Numbered from the stretch's first letter, positions 28,165 through 37,434 are shown. The stretch: 64,000 bases of DNA from JARRJY01 sp037388705 (GCA_037388705.1 JARRJY010000002.1:1-64000), one strand, 5' to 3'. Translations and numbers: made by a program. Notes: generated by a model from the sequence alone, not told the origin.

Positions 28165-28557
28165 ATGACACAGGCACAAACTGCAAGCTATAACCCGGCA
28201 ATTGTTGAGGAAGAAATTAAACTCAGTGATACCGCGACACAGCAAATGGCTGTGTTAATGCAAAGCGCGGATGATGGTATTGAAGGTGTGCGAGTTTTTG
28301 TCACCGGTGGTGGTTGTGGCGGCATGAGTTACGGCATGACATTTACTGACACGATTACTGATAAAGACAAGGTAATGGAAGGGGACGGGTACAAGCTCAT
28401 TGTCGATGCATTTGCATTAAGTTACCTGAAAGGTTGTGATATTGATTTCGTGGAACAGGGTTTGAACGCGTCCTTCGTATTTAACAATGTATTCCAGGCC
28501 GTTGGTGGTAGTGGCGGTTGTAGTGCATGTGGTGCCTCCGGTGGCGGGTGTGCCTGA
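28165..28557 (+). CDS. A-type iron-sulfur carrier (IscA/ErpA family)
   Basis: The protein has 130 residues of HesB/IscA fold: IKLSDTATQQMAVLM, GVRVFVTGGGCGGMSYGM with the first ligand Cys, and FVEQGLNASFVFNNVF. The C-terminus reads GGSGGCSACGASGGGCA. The usual ending of this family is C-G-C-G; here it is C-x-x-C-G plus one further Cys, an atypical ligand arrangement. ErpA, IscA and SufA pass [4Fe-4S]/[2Fe-2S] clusters to apo-enzymes. The next gene starts on the base after this stop codon, and a radical SAM enzyme follows, so this carrier may serve that enzyme. I leave the symbol blank because the ligand motif differs from erpA. Confidence 0.88.
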   Translation: MTQAQTASYNPAIVEEEIKLSDTATQQMAVLMQSADDGIEGVRVFVTGGGCGGMSYGMTFTDTITDKDKVMEGDGYKLIVDAFALSYLKGCDIDFVEQGLNASFVFNNVFQAVGGSGGCSACGASGGGCA

Positions 28558-29841
28558 TTGCCCAGGGCCCCATTTACATCAGAACAGGCGACTAAAACAC
28601 GTCGCGTTTTAGTTATTGCGCCTCACAGTAGTTATCGAACCGCGGCCTATATCCAGGCCGCGCAATCTCTTAAAAGCGAAGTCCTGATTGCCTCTGAAGG
28701 CGAATACTCGATAGTTAGTGATTTTGCCAGGGGGTTGCATATCCACTTTGCCGAACCTGATATCGCGTTTCAAACCATTATCGAGGCAGCGAAAGATAAA
28801 CCTTTTAGTGGAGTGATTGGCACGGATGACAGTAGCCTTGAACTGGCAGCACGCGTCGCACGTTATTTTAATCTTCCGCATAACACACCGTTATCAGTCC
28901 GGCTGGCTGGGCGTAAAGACCTGGCAAGAAAGTGTTTGCAGCAAGCCCGGGTTGCAATACCTGAATTTCGGGAAATGGATTTAACCAAAGACGTAAAGGT
29001 ACAAGTAAATGGTCTTGAGTATCCAGTTGTAGTGAAACCGGTTGCGCTGTCAGGTAGCCGGGGCGTTATTCGTGCAAATGACTATCAAGAATTATTAGCT
29101 GCCACTACAAGAATAAAGAAATTACTGGATAAGGAACAACAACTGGATATTGAGTTGCAGCAAAAGATATTGGTTGAACAATATATCCCCGGTGATGAAG
29201 TTGCGGTTGAAGGTATGTTACGCCAGGGGCAGTTAGATATTCTGACAATATTCGATAAGCCTGATCCACTTGAAGGGCCGTTTTTTGAAGAGTCTTATTA
29301 CATTACACCTTCAAGACATTCGGCAAAAATTCAGCAGCAGTTACGTGCAGTCGTTCAGCAAGCATGCAAAGCCTACAGTTTAAAGGAAGGTCCGGTTCAT
29401 GCTGAATGTCGCATAAATAATCAGGGTGTATGGATACTTGAGGTAGCAGCACGAACCATTGGCGGTTTGTGTGCGCGGTTGTTAACGTTTGGCACAGGAC
29501 ATACCCTGGAACAGTTAGTGCTGGCCCAGGCGATGGGAGAACCTTTAATAACCGAAGAGCAACGTCCTGCCAGTGGCGTCTTGATGATCCCAATTACACA
29601 AGCAGGAATATTTAAACGAGTAGAGGGTTTGCTGGAAGCACAACGCGTTCCTGGTATTATCGATATTGATATCCAGATTCGAGAAGGTTATGAACTGGTT
29701 CCATTGCCTGAAGGAGCCAGTTATTTAGGTTTTATATTTGCCTCGGCTGATACAGCCGAAAAAGTGGAAGCGGCGTTAAGAAAAGCACACGCCTGTTTAA
29801 AGATTGTCGTGGCGCCCATGTTTAAAGTTAATATTGCCTGA
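28558..29841 (+). CDS. ATP-grasp domain protein (carboxylate-amine ligase-like)
   Basis: The protein has 427 residues. A Rossmann-like N-terminus (RVLVIAPHSSYRTAAYIQAAQSL) is followed by an ATP-grasp fold: LSVRLAGRKDLARKCLQ, YPVVVKPVALSGSRGVIRA, VEQYIPGDEVAVEGML, and metal-binding GPVHAECRI and WILEVAARTIGGLC. A C-terminal domain resembles that of biotin carboxylase/PurK-like ligases (GVLMIPITQAGIFKRVEG). It should form an acyl-phosphate and ligate an amine or thiol; the substrate is unknown. The start is TTG at 28558, directly after the stop codon of the Fe-S carrier, with purine-rich GGTGGCGGGTG upstream. It is almost certainly translationally coupled. Confidence 0.85.
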   Translation: MPRAPFTSEQATKTRRVLVIAPHSSYRTAAYIQAAQSLKSEVLIASEGEYSIVSDFARGLHIHFAEPDIAFQTIIEAAKDKPFSGVIGTDDSSLELAARVARYFNLPHNTPLSVRLAGRKDLARKCLQQARVAIPEFREMDLTKDVKVQVNGLEYPVVVKPVALSGSRGVIRANDYQELLAATTRIKKLLDKEQQLDIELQQKILVEQYIPGDEVAVEGMLRQGQLDILTIFDKPDPLEGPFFEESYYITPSRHSAKIQQQLRAVVQQACKAYSLKEGPVHAECRINNQGVWILEVAARTIGGLCARLLTFGTGHTLEQLVLAQAMGEPLITEEQRPASGVLMIPITQAGIFKRVEGLLEAQRVPGIIDIDIQIREGYELVPLPEGASYLGFIFASADTAEKVEAALRKAHACLKIVVAPMFKVNIA

Positions 29842-29861
29842 GAAAATTTATTGAGTAAGTT

Positions 29862-30929
29862 ATGACTGAACAAGTAATTCCACAAAACCAGCAATACCAG
29901 TTACATGAAACCTGTTTGCAGGAGAAACTGGAGGATGGTACCACCCGCTGTAATCTCTGTTTATGGCGATGTCGTTTGGTTCATGGGCAGCGTGGTTTTT
30001 GCCAGGCGCATGTGAATCGCCACGGTACTTTGTATAACCTTTCTTACGGTATTATTTCGGCCATTGATATTGGTCCAATTGAAGATAAACCTGTTAAGCA
30101 TTTCCAGCCCGGTACTAAAGCTATGTCCATTGGCAGTTACGGTTGTAATTTCCGTTGCCAGGGATGTCATAACCTTGAAATTTCATGGGGTGTGGAAGCA
30201 CTGGATGAGCTGGCTAAAGGCGAGTCCACTTCAGCCTACGTATCTCCTGAAGAAATGGTTGAAGCCGCTTTACGTCATAAGGTACAGGGGATTGCGTTTA
30301 CCTATTCAGAACCGGCAGTCTGGCTGGAGTACGTACTGGATGTATCAAGATTGGCCAGGGAAAAGGGACTATATACGGTTTATGTATCCAACAGTTTTGT
30401 TACGGATGAAGCACTGGAGTTAATGGCACCCTACGTTGATGTTTTATGTTCAGATATAAAAAGCCTCGATGATGAGTTTTATCATGCTATTTGTCCCAAG
30501 GCGGATGTGAAACAGGTACTAAGCTCTATCAAAAAGGCCCAGCAGCTGGGGATCCATGTGGAAACCCGTACCAATATCATCCCGGGGAAAAATGATGACA
30601 TCAACATGATAAGCGATATCGCTGAATGGATTAAAGATAACCTGGGTGAAGAGAGTCCATGGCATATCACCAAATTTTTTCCCGCCTTCCAGCTGTCTCA
30701 TATTCCGGCAACACCTTCAGAAGTTTTGAGAGAAGCGTTTCTGGTTGCACAGTCAGTCGGACTTAAGAATGTTTACATGTATGATGATAAAGGTTGTGAT
30801 TGTGCAACAGAGAACCTTCCGGTTGATGCCTACCTGGAAGGTAATCCCGACGATATACACCAGGTAAAGAAATGCTCGGCCAGTTGCTGTGGTGATGAAG
30901 GTATTCTGCTTAAAAAATATGAAAAGTAG
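29862..30929 (+). CDS. amrS: AmmeMemoRadiSam-system-type radical SAM enzyme
   Basis: The protein has 355 residues. N-terminal cysteines (CNLCLWRCRLVHGQRGFC) precede the radical SAM motif GCNFRCQGCHN, flanked by DIGPIEDKPVKHFQPGT and AFTYSEPAVWLEYVLD as in this family (PflA-like). The name comes from co-occurrence with AMMECR1 and MEMO1 proteins; neither is found here. A late cluster CDCATENLP...KKCSASCCGDEG adds more cysteines. It is 20 nt after the ATP-grasp gene, in an apparent three-gene operon with an Fe-S carrier. Reaction and substrate are unknown. The amrS symbol is a family-level label. Confidence 0.88.
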   Translation: MTEQVIPQNQQYQLHETCLQEKLEDGTTRCNLCLWRCRLVHGQRGFCQAHVNRHGTLYNLSYGIISAIDIGPIEDKPVKHFQPGTKAMSIGSYGCNFRCQGCHNLEISWGVEALDELAKGESTSAYVSPEEMVEAALRHKVQGIAFTYSEPAVWLEYVLDVSRLAREKGLYTVYVSNSFVTDEALELMAPYVDVLCSDIKSLDDEFYHAICPKADVKQVLSSIKKAQQLGIHVETRTNIIPGKNDDINMISDIAEWIKDNLGEESPWHITKFFPAFQLSHIPATPSEVLREAFLVAQSVGLKNVYMYDDKGCDCATENLPVDAYLEGNPDDIHQVKKCSASCCGDEGILLKKYEK

Positions 30930-30969
30930 TGATAGGCTAGACCTTTCATAACAATAAGCGTATTTAAAC

Positions 30970-31758
30970 GTGAGCAATTCAATCCATCCAACAGCCATTG
31001 TGTCACCCCAAGCAGAGTTAGGTGAGGGGAATACGATTGGCCCTTTCGTTCATATTCACGATAACGTACGTATTGGTAACAATAACCGGTTTATGACCGG
31101 AAGTGTCCTGAAACAAGGGGTAACCCTGGCAGATCACAATACAATACATGAATACGCAGTACTCGGTGGTGAGCCACAGGACCTGGGCTTTAATGGCCAT
31201 GTTTCATTTGTTGAGATTGGCTCGGGAAATGTATTCCGGGAAAGTGTCACGGTGCATCGTTCGAAAAGCGTGGATGAAACCACGCGTGTGGGTAATGAAA
31301 ATTTTCTGATGGCCAATGTACATATTGGTCATGATTGCCAGCTGGCGAATAATGTTGTTATCGCCCCCAGTTCTGGCCTGGGTGGTTTTGTCACAGTGGA
31401 TGACAAGGCATTTATTTCCGGTGGGGTGATGGTGCACCAGTTTGTGAATATTGGCCGCCTGGCGATGGTTGGAGGAAACAGCAAGATTACCCAGGATGTA
31501 TTACCTTTCATGACAACGGATGGCAACCCGGCACAGGTTCATGGACTGAATGTGGTTGGCTTAAGAAGAGCAGGTTTTAACAAGGCAGCGTTATCTGAGC
31601 TAAAACAGGCCTATCGCATCTTATTTAGCAGCAATGAAAGACTGGACAACAAGCTTGAGGAGTTACGTCAACTTCCGGGTGATGCAGTCGCATACCTGGT
31701 TGATTTTATTGCTACTGCCAAACGCGGTTTTCACCGTGGGAAATCAGAAACTGACTGA
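30970..31758 (+). CDS. lpxA: Acyl-[ACP]-UDP-N-acetylglucosamine O-acyltransferase
   Basis: The 262-residue length is identical to E. coli LpxA. The left-handed beta-helix hexapeptide repeats (IHPTAIVSPQAELGEGNTIGP) are followed by the catalytic His in MANVHIGHDCQLANN, VHQFVNIGRLAMVGG and the C-terminal helical part (GLRRAGFNKAALSELKQAYRILF). It catalyses the first acylation in lipid A synthesis. The start is GTG at 30970. The usual lpxD-fabZ-lpxA-lpxB cluster is absent around it, so it is either a relocated lpxA or a second copy. Confidence 0.93.
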   Translation: MSNSIHPTAIVSPQAELGEGNTIGPFVHIHDNVRIGNNNRFMTGSVLKQGVTLADHNTIHEYAVLGGEPQDLGFNGHVSFVEIGSGNVFRESVTVHRSKSVDETTRVGNENFLMANVHIGHDCQLANNVVIAPSSGLGGFVTVDDKAFISGGVMVHQFVNIGRLAMVGGNSKITQDVLPFMTTDGNPAQVHGLNVVGLRRAGFNKAALSELKQAYRILFSSNERLDNKLEELRQLPGDAVAYLVDFIATAKRGFHRGKSETD

Positions 31759-31914
31759 TTTACCTGTGATTTTTCATCTTATGTGAACTTTATTTGCGCT
31801 GTTTCAAAGGGTACAATGCCCGCAACAAAGTGACAGAAACTGATATTCAGACCCCTTTACCCACAATTCAAAATAACCAAGTATTTGATTTTGCTATTTT
31901 AAAACGAGATATCC

Positions 31915-32430
31915 ATGTCGAAACAATCCAGCTTTACACGAGAAGAATTATTAAAATGTGGCCACGGTGAATTATTTGGTCCTGGTAATGCACAATTACC
32001 TTTACCTCCAATGTTAATGTTCGATCGCATTACCAATATCTCAGAAGAAGGTGGGGTTCATGGTAAAGGGCAAATTATCGCCGAACTGGATATTAATCCG
32101 GACTTGTGGTTTTTCGAGTGCCACTTTGAAGGTGATCCGGTCATGCCGGGTTGTCTGGGACTGGATGCCATGTGGCAGCTGGTAGGTTTTTATCTCGGCT
32201 GGATGGGTGGTCCCGGACATGGTCGTGCGTTGGGTTCAGGTGAAGTAAAGTTTTCTGGCCAGGTAACACCGGATGTCAAAAAGATCACCTATTATATAGA
32301 TCTGAAACGCCTCATTATGCGCAAATTATTTATGGGTATCGCCGACGCACGCATGGAGGCGGATGGTAAGGAAATTTATGTCGCCAAGGATCTGAGAGTA
32401 GGTTTGTTTACATCAACAGAAGGTTTCTAA
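31915..32430 (+). CDS. fabA: 3-hydroxydecanoyl-ACP dehydratase/isomerase
   Basis: The 171-residue protein keeps the active-site His70 in [24 protein letters not shown], with Asp in GLDAM, and [13 protein letters not shown] near the end. It dehydrates 3-hydroxydecanoyl-ACP and isomerises trans-2 to cis-3-decenoyl-ACP, the branch point for unsaturated fatty acids. It is 5 nt from fabB in an operon. The 156-bp upstream gap is AT-rich and should hold its promoter; I did not recognise a FadR or FabR site. Confidence 0.97.
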   Translation: MSKQSSFTREELLKCGHGELFGPGNAQLPLPPMLMFDRITNISEEGGVHGKGQIIAELDINPDLWFFECHFEGDPVMPGCLGLDAMWQLVGFYLGWMGGPGHGRALGSGEVKFSGQVTPDVKKITYYIDLKRLIMRKLFMGIADARMEADGKEIYVAKDLRVGLFTSTEGF

Positions 32431-32435
32431 CAATC

Positions 32436-33656
32436 ATGACAAGACGAGTGGTAGTCACAGGCTTGGGGATTGTTTCAAGCATCGGTAACAATAAGCAGGA
32501 AGTTAAAGACTCCCTGTATGAAGGCCGTTCAGGAATTGAGTTTTGCCAGGAATATGCCGATCTGGGTTTTCGCTCCCAGATACACGGTTCCTTGCATATT
32601 GATCTGGATAGTTTGATTGATCGCAAGTTAAAACGTTTCATGGGTGATGGTGCTGCCTATAATTATGTTGCCATGCAGCAGGCTGTCGAAGATTCTGGTC
32701 TTGAAGAATCTGATATTTCAAATCCGCGAGCCGGGATTGTTATGGGCTCTGGTGGCCCTTCCACGCAAAACATTGTGCAAGCAGCAGATGTATTGCGTGA
32801 AAAAGGTATTAAACGAGTTGGTCCTTACATGGTAACCCGTGGCATGTCGAGTACTAATTCTGCATGTCTCGCTACACCTTTCAAAATCAAGGGTGTGAAT
32901 TATTCAATAAGTTCAGCCTGTTCCACCAGTGCGCACTGTATTGGTAATGGTGCGGAGTTAATCCAGTTTGGTAAGCAAGACATTGTTTTTGCTGGTGGCG
33001 GAGAGGAGCTACACTGGACCTTATCGGTATTATTTGACGGTATGGGTGCCATGTCATCCAAGTACAATGAGGCACCAGAGACAGCTTCAAGAACGTATGA
33101 TGCTAACCGTGACGGTTTTGTAATCTCAGGTGGTGCAGGTGTACTGGTTCTGGAGGAACTGGAACATGCGAAAGCACGTGGCGCGAAAATTTATGGGGAA
33201 TTAACCGGATACGGGGCAACCTCAGACGGTTTTGATATGGTGGCACCTTCTGGTGAAGGAGCAGTTCGTTGCATGCAGCAAGCCATGGCAACGGTAAGCA
33301 AACCGATTGATTACATTAACTCACATGGCACCAGTACCCCGGTCGGTGATATCCGTGAGCTGGAAGCCATCAGTGAAGTATTTACAGATAAAGTACCTTA
33401 TATTTCCGCAACCAAGTCATTAACTGGCCATGCTTTAGGTGCAGCAGGTGTTAATGAAGCCATCTATTCTTTGATCATGATGGAATCCGGTTTTGTTTCA
33501 GCTTCGGCTAATATTGTCGACCTGGATGAAGGGGCAGAAGGTTTCCCGATTGCACGTGAACGAATAGATACTGAGCTAAACTGTGTAATGTCCAATAGTT
33601 TCGGCTTTGGTGGTACTAATGCCACCCTGGTATTCGAACGTTACAATGATAAATAA
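32436..33656 (+). CDS. fabB: 3-oxoacyl-ACP synthase I
   Basis: The 406-residue condensing enzyme keeps the Cys-His-His triad: Cys162 in [24 protein letters not shown] and [12 protein letters not shown]. It also has [14 protein letters not shown] at the N-terminus and [12 protein letters not shown] at the C-terminus. Together with FabA it elongates the cis-unsaturated intermediate. It ends 23 nt before the sugar dehydrogenase gene. Confidence 0.97.
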   Translation: MTRRVVVTGLGIVSSIGNNKQEVKDSLYEGRSGIEFCQEYADLGFRSQIHGSLHIDLDSLIDRKLKRFMGDGAAYNYVAMQQAVEDSGLEESDISNPRAGIVMGSGGPSTQNIVQAADVLREKGIKRVGPYMVTRGMSSTNSACLATPFKIKGVNYSISSACSTSAHCIGNGAELIQFGKQDIVFAGGGEELHWTLSVLFDGMGAMSSKYNEAPETASRTYDANRDGFVISGGAGVLVLEELEHAKARGAKIYGELTGYGATSDGFDMVAPSGEGAVRCMQQAMATVSKPIDYINSHGTSTPVGDIRELEAISEVFTDKVPYISATKSLTGHALGAAGVNEAIYSLIMMESGFVSASANIVDLDEGAEGFPIARERIDTELNCVMSNSFGFGGTNATLVFERYNDK

Positions 33657-33679
33657 ATGAATGTGGACGATTCATAAGT

Positions 33680-34792
33680 ATGATGAATCGTAAACTCTTT
33701 ATATGCCATTTTATAACTGCAGTATTTTTTCTGTGTTTATCTGCAGCCGCATCCGCTGTCAGCAAGTTACCTTTACATAAAATAAAACTGCCTTCGGGGT
33801 TCAACATCGAGCTATATGCCGATAATGTTCCGAATGCCCGGTCCCTGGTACTAGGTAAAATGGGAACGGTGTTTGTCAGTACGCGTACTGAAGGCAAGGT
33901 TTATGCACTCGTCGATAGTGATAATGATTTCCGTGCGGATAAAAAATATATTATTGCTGAAGATCTGTTGATGCCCAACGGCGTAGCCTTCCGTAACGGA
34001 TCATTATTCGTAGCTGCAGTAAACCGGGTTCTCCGCTTTGATAACATTGAACAACGGCTCGCAGATCCGCCGAGGCCAGTTATCGTGAATGATGATTTTC
34101 CTTCAGAGCGCGCTCATGGATGGCGTTTTATTCGCATCGGCCCGGACAATAAACTTTATATTCCAGTTGGTGCACCCTGTAATGTTTGTGACAAAGAAGG
34201 TTATGCATTAATTGCACGCATGAACCTGAATGGAAGTAACAAAGAAATCTACGCGAGGGGTATTAGAAATACCGTGGGCTTTGACTGGCACCCGCTAACA
34301 GGTGAATTGTGGTTTACCGATAATGGCCGTGACATGCTGGGTGATGATGTTCCTCCCGATGAACTCAACCATGCACCACGACAGGGTATGCATTTTGGAT
34401 ATCCCTATTGTCATGGCAAATCTGTTATTGATCCGGAATTTGGTACGGGAGATTCATGTAAACAACATACTCCACCGGCTCAGGAACTTGGGCCACATGT
34501 AGCGGCATTGGGTATGCGGTTTTATATCGGGAAAATGTTTCCTGCAGAGTACCGCAATCAAATTTTCATTGCAGAGCACGGTTCCTGGAACCGGAGTAAA
34601 AAAATCGGTTATCGAATAAGCCTGGTTAAACTACAAAATAACAGGGCTGTCAGTTATACACCGTTTGCTACAGGCTGGCTGGAAGGGCAATCTGCCTGGG
34701 GCAGGCCTGTCGATATTATGCATTTACTGGATGGTTCCTTGCTGGTATCTGATGACAAGGCAGGGGTAATTTATCGTATCTCTTATAAATAA
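33680..34792 (+). CDS. Periplasmic PQQ-type sugar (sorbosone) dehydrogenase-like protein
   Basis: The protein has 370 residues with a signal peptide (cleavage near SAAASAV) and a six-bladed beta-propeller pattern. LPSGFNIELYADNVPNARSL, the HGWRFIRIGPDNKLYIPVG blade, RNTVGFDWHPLTGELWFTDNGRDMLGDDVPPDELN and IAEHGSWNRSKKIGY match GDH/sorbosone dehydrogenase-like proteins. Such enzymes oxidise sugars in the periplasm, often with PQQ, but no PQQ synthesis genes are present here and the substrate is unknown. The stop codon abuts that of the convergent gene with no gap. Confidence 0.85.
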   Translation: MMNRKLFICHFITAVFFLCLSAAASAVSKLPLHKIKLPSGFNIELYADNVPNARSLVLGKMGTVFVSTRTEGKVYALVDSDNDFRADKKYIIAEDLLMPNGVAFRNGSLFVAAVNRVLRFDNIEQRLADPPRPVIVNDDFPSERAHGWRFIRIGPDNKLYIPVGAPCNVCDKEGYALIARMNLNGSNKEIYARGIRNTVGFDWHPLTGELWFTDNGRDMLGDDVPPDELNHAPRQGMHFGYPYCHGKSVIDPEFGTGDSCKQHTPPAQELGPHVAALGMRFYIGKMFPAEYRNQIFIAEHGSWNRSKKIGYRISLVKLQNNRAVSYTPFATGWLEGQSAWGRPVDIMHLLDGSLLVSDDKAGVIYRISYK

Positions 34793-35551
34793 TTACTTTA
34801 ACCTGCGCAGGTTAAGGTTGATTGTATCGATTATTTGATAACTTGCCGGATTAAATACCGCGATCTTTTCCCCGTATCGGCAACTAACGGGGAAAAACAT
34901 TAGCCTGTTACTGTATTTCTGGTAAGCAATGAGCCTGTCCTGTACATCAAGCGGGATTTTTCTGGTTAGTACATCCTTGATAAGTACAGATGCCAGGTCG
35001 ATATTCTTATTCTTTATGCTGTTAATACTTTCCGGCGAAAACTGCCTGAAATATTCACCAAACATGTGTAATGGCGTAGCTGTTTGCAGCGCTTTTAAGA
35101 GAACTTTATTCAGGGAATCAGCTTCTTTTGGTAAGTCACTGTAGATTAAACATGGCGTGGAGCTACAACTTTTATCAAGTAGTTCAGCCGGAGCTTTTGA
35201 CATTTTATACTGGTATTTCGTCAAAGGCTTAAAATAATAGTCTGCAAACACGATCACATAAGGCCTGTCCGTGTAAATAATCCATGTTCCCCAGCAAAGT
35301 GCCGCCGCCTGGATAATAGCGATAAGCCATAAATCAAATTTCAAACCCGCTTTGCCTGGTTTAAAGAGAACGAGTGTAAGCAGGGGGCCAAGGACAAGCA
35401 TAACGCCTGCCATTAACTGTATTCCTTGCCAGCCACCATCATCTGTAAACAGGAAACCTGGATACCAGTGATAATAAGTTACATACAGAAGGATCAAAAA
35501 GATCAGAAAACTTATACCAAGATGTAATAAAAAAGCTTTGCTGCGAGTCAT
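34793..35551 (-). CDS. TfpX/TfpZ-family type IV pilin accessory-like protein
   Basis: The protein has 252 residues. Three N-terminal TM helices lie at about 8-28, 46-64 and 75-95, followed by a periplasmic domain with a Cys pair (KSCSSTPC). HLGISFLIFLILLYVTYYHWYPG and GPLLTLVLFKPGK are family hallmarks. TfpX and TfpZ assist expression of particular type IV pilins in Pseudomonas and Acinetobacter. No pilin or pilus gene is near, so the role here is open. It lies 24 nt downstream of the response-regulator gene, likely cotranscribed. Confidence 0.82.
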   Translation of the reverse strand: MTRSKAFLLHLGISFLIFLILLYVTYYHWYPGFLFTDDGGWQGIQLMAGVMLVLGPLLTLVLFKPGKAGLKFDLWLIAIIQAAALCWGTWIIYTDRPYVIVFADYYFKPLTKYQYKMSKAPAELLDKSCSSTPCLIYSDLPKEADSLNKVLLKALQTATPLHMFGEYFRQFSPESINSIKNKNIDLASVLIKDVLTRKIPLDVQDRLIAYQKYSNRLMFFPVSCRYGEKIAVFNPASYQIIDTINLNLRRLK

Positions 35552-35575
35552 CTGGAATTCCGAAGAAATACTTAA

Positions 35576-36649
35576 TCAGATATTGATGCCTAAAAATTCG
35601 AGTAGGGGTTTGATTTGTTTCTTGATGCTTTCTTTATACTGTTCAAGGTTTGCAGTTTGACCTTTGTTCAGCCAGTCCATGGCAGTATTAAGATCAATGG
35701 CAGCTTCTTTTTCTTTTGCGACATCAGAATGGGCAATAACACGATTGCCCCCGGTCTGGATGGCCTGTTTTAAATAAACCTCTGTTTGTTCAAGCTGTTT
35801 CTCAACCTCGGCGGCTTCATCGATACCTGGTTCCAGAAGACCAATACTGACCGTAATCCTTAACGAGGTATCGCCACTTTTGAACTTGAGGCCGGACACT
35901 TCTTTACATATACGCTCTGACATATTGATAGCTTCATCCATGCTGGTTGAGCGTAACAACATGGCAAATTTTGCCAGTCCTATACGTGCCAGCATGTCTT
36001 CCTGGCGGACTGCCTTTCTTAGTCGATTGCCAACTTCTTTCAGTATACCGTCAGCAAATGCTTTCCCGGCCTTGATAAAGATTGAATCAAAATTATCAAT
36101 ATCCATTCGTAACAACAGATGCTGACCACCATGACGTTTAAGATAAGCAAGTGTCTCATTGGCAGCCTTGCAGAAATACCGTTGTCCACCAAGGCCGGTG
36201 GTTTCATCAACGGCTGACTGGCGTTCCAGTTTGTTTTCAACTTCAGTAAGTTTCTTGGAGGTATTAACATGGGTTTTGGCGCGGGCCTGTAATTGAATCG
36301 AGTCAAACGGCTTGGTAATAAAGTCGGTGGCACCCCTGGACAAGGCGTCCTGCTTGGTTTCATCATCATCTTCCTTGCCGGTGATGATAATTACCGGCAT
36401 ATCCTTGAATCTTGGGTCATCCGAGGTACGGATTCTTTCCAGCAAGCCGAATCCATCAAGGTATGGCATGGACAAATCGGTAAATACGACCTGGATCTGA
36501 TCATCGTTGGTCAGGAAAGTCCAGGCGTCTTCTCCATGTTCCGCCTCAATCACGTCATACTCTTTGCCTAGTACCTTGGAAATGGCGCGGCGCATTACAC
36601 GGGAATCATCAACAGCAAGAATGCGAGGTTTGTTGTTATTGTCAGTCAC
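35576..36649 (-). CDS. Response regulator with degenerate GGDEF domain
   Basis: The protein has 357 residues. The N-terminal receiver domain (about 8-130) has ILAVDDSRVMRRAISKVL, phospho-acceptor Asp in VVFTDLSMPYLDGFGLL, and KPFDS. The GGDEF-like domain (about 150-300) has DETTGLGGQRYFC and LLRMDIDNFDSIF, but the active-site loop reads RIGLAKFAML where R-x-GGDEF-x-x-L is expected, so it is unlikely to make c-di-GMP. It might bind GTP or partner proteins, or act only as an output scaffold. A C-terminal helical tail of about 60 residues follows. No cognate kinase is adjacent. Confidence 0.9.
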   Translation of the reverse strand: MTDNNNKPRILAVDDSRVMRRAISKVLGKEYDVIEAEHGEDAWTFLTNDDQIQVVFTDLSMPYLDGFGLLERIRTSDDPRFKDMPVIIITGKEDDDETKQDALSRGATDFITKPFDSIQLQARAKTHVNTSKKLTEVENKLERQSAVDETTGLGGQRYFCKAANETLAYLKRHGGQHLLLRMDIDNFDSIFIKAGKAFADGILKEVGNRLRKAVRQEDMLARIGLAKFAMLLRSTSMDEAINMSERICKEVSGLKFKSGDTSLRITVSIGLLEPGIDEAAEVEKQLEQTEVYLKQAIQTGGNRVIAHSDVAKEKEAAIDLNTAMDWLNKGQTANLEQYKESIKKQIKPLLEFLGINI

Positions 36650-36895
36650 TAAGATCTCTTCAGGTATGCAGCTTAGGTCATGCAGCTGTTTGCATCAGTA
36701 AGTTATCCTTCTACTGACCCTATATTCATAGAAAAACTGTCAGATTTCAATAGCTTGAATTAAAATGGTGCGGTGTCAGGAGCTTTGCTGTTATTGGAGT
36801 AGGGAAGCTGGGTTTTATAAAGGAAAAAATTACACCAAGAACTGACGACTCGCAAAATTTGCAAATAACCACCTGTTTTAAAAAGGAAAAATAAC

Positions 36896-37402
36896 ATGAA
36901 ACTGGTTGTAAAAATTATTATTGGATCCCTATTTATATTTCAGTTTTCCTCGGGGCTGGCCGATACAGTAACTAATGACAAGCGGCTGGCCGGCCATCCT
37001 GCAACACCATTAGAAAAATTGTGGGAATTGTCTGATAGCCCGGATTGGGAAGTTCGCGAAACGCTAGGCAGAAACCGGAAAGCTCCTGAGGACTTACTGG
37101 GTAAACTGGCCAGCGATAAAAATATACATGTGCGGATTGCGGTTGCGACTAACTTAAGTACCACAGAAGCAATCTATAAAAAACTGGCACAGGACAGAGA
37201 AATAGCCGTACGGAGTGTCGTGGCACGGTTCGAATACATTCCAGAGAAAATTCTGGAGGTCCTGGCCAATGATGAAGAAGTAGATATAAGAGTAGAGGTT
37301 GCGAGAAACCTGAACGCTTCTAAGGCAACCTTGATGAAATTAAGTAAAGATAGTCATGTTGAAGTGAGTCATATAGCAAATCAAAGACTGCAACAACAGT
37401 AA
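36896..37402 (+). CDS. Secreted leucine-rich-variant/HEAT-like repeat protein
   Basis: The protein has 168 residues with a cleavable signal peptide (cleavage near SGLADT). About four tandem repeats of roughly 24 residues follow the pattern L-a-x-D-x-x-x-x-VR-x-x-VA-x-N-x-x-x-P-x-x-L, for example KLASDKNIHVRIAVATNLST and VLANDEEVDIRVEVARNLNA. This matches LRV/HEAT-like repeats used for protein binding. It is secreted to the periplasm with unknown partners. AAGGA lies upstream of the ATG. It is 32 nt upstream of the HDOD gene. Confidence 0.8.
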   Translation: MKLVVKIIIGSLFIFQFSSGLADTVTNDKRLAGHPATPLEKLWELSDSPDWEVRETLGRNRKAPEDLLGKLASDKNIHVRIAVATNLSTTEAIYKKLAQDREIAVRSVVARFEYIPEKILEVLANDEEVDIRVEVARNLNASKATLMKLSKDSHVEVSHIANQRLQQQ

Positions 37403-37434
37403 CCAGGCATAGAGTGATAGGAAGTAGTTAAGAA

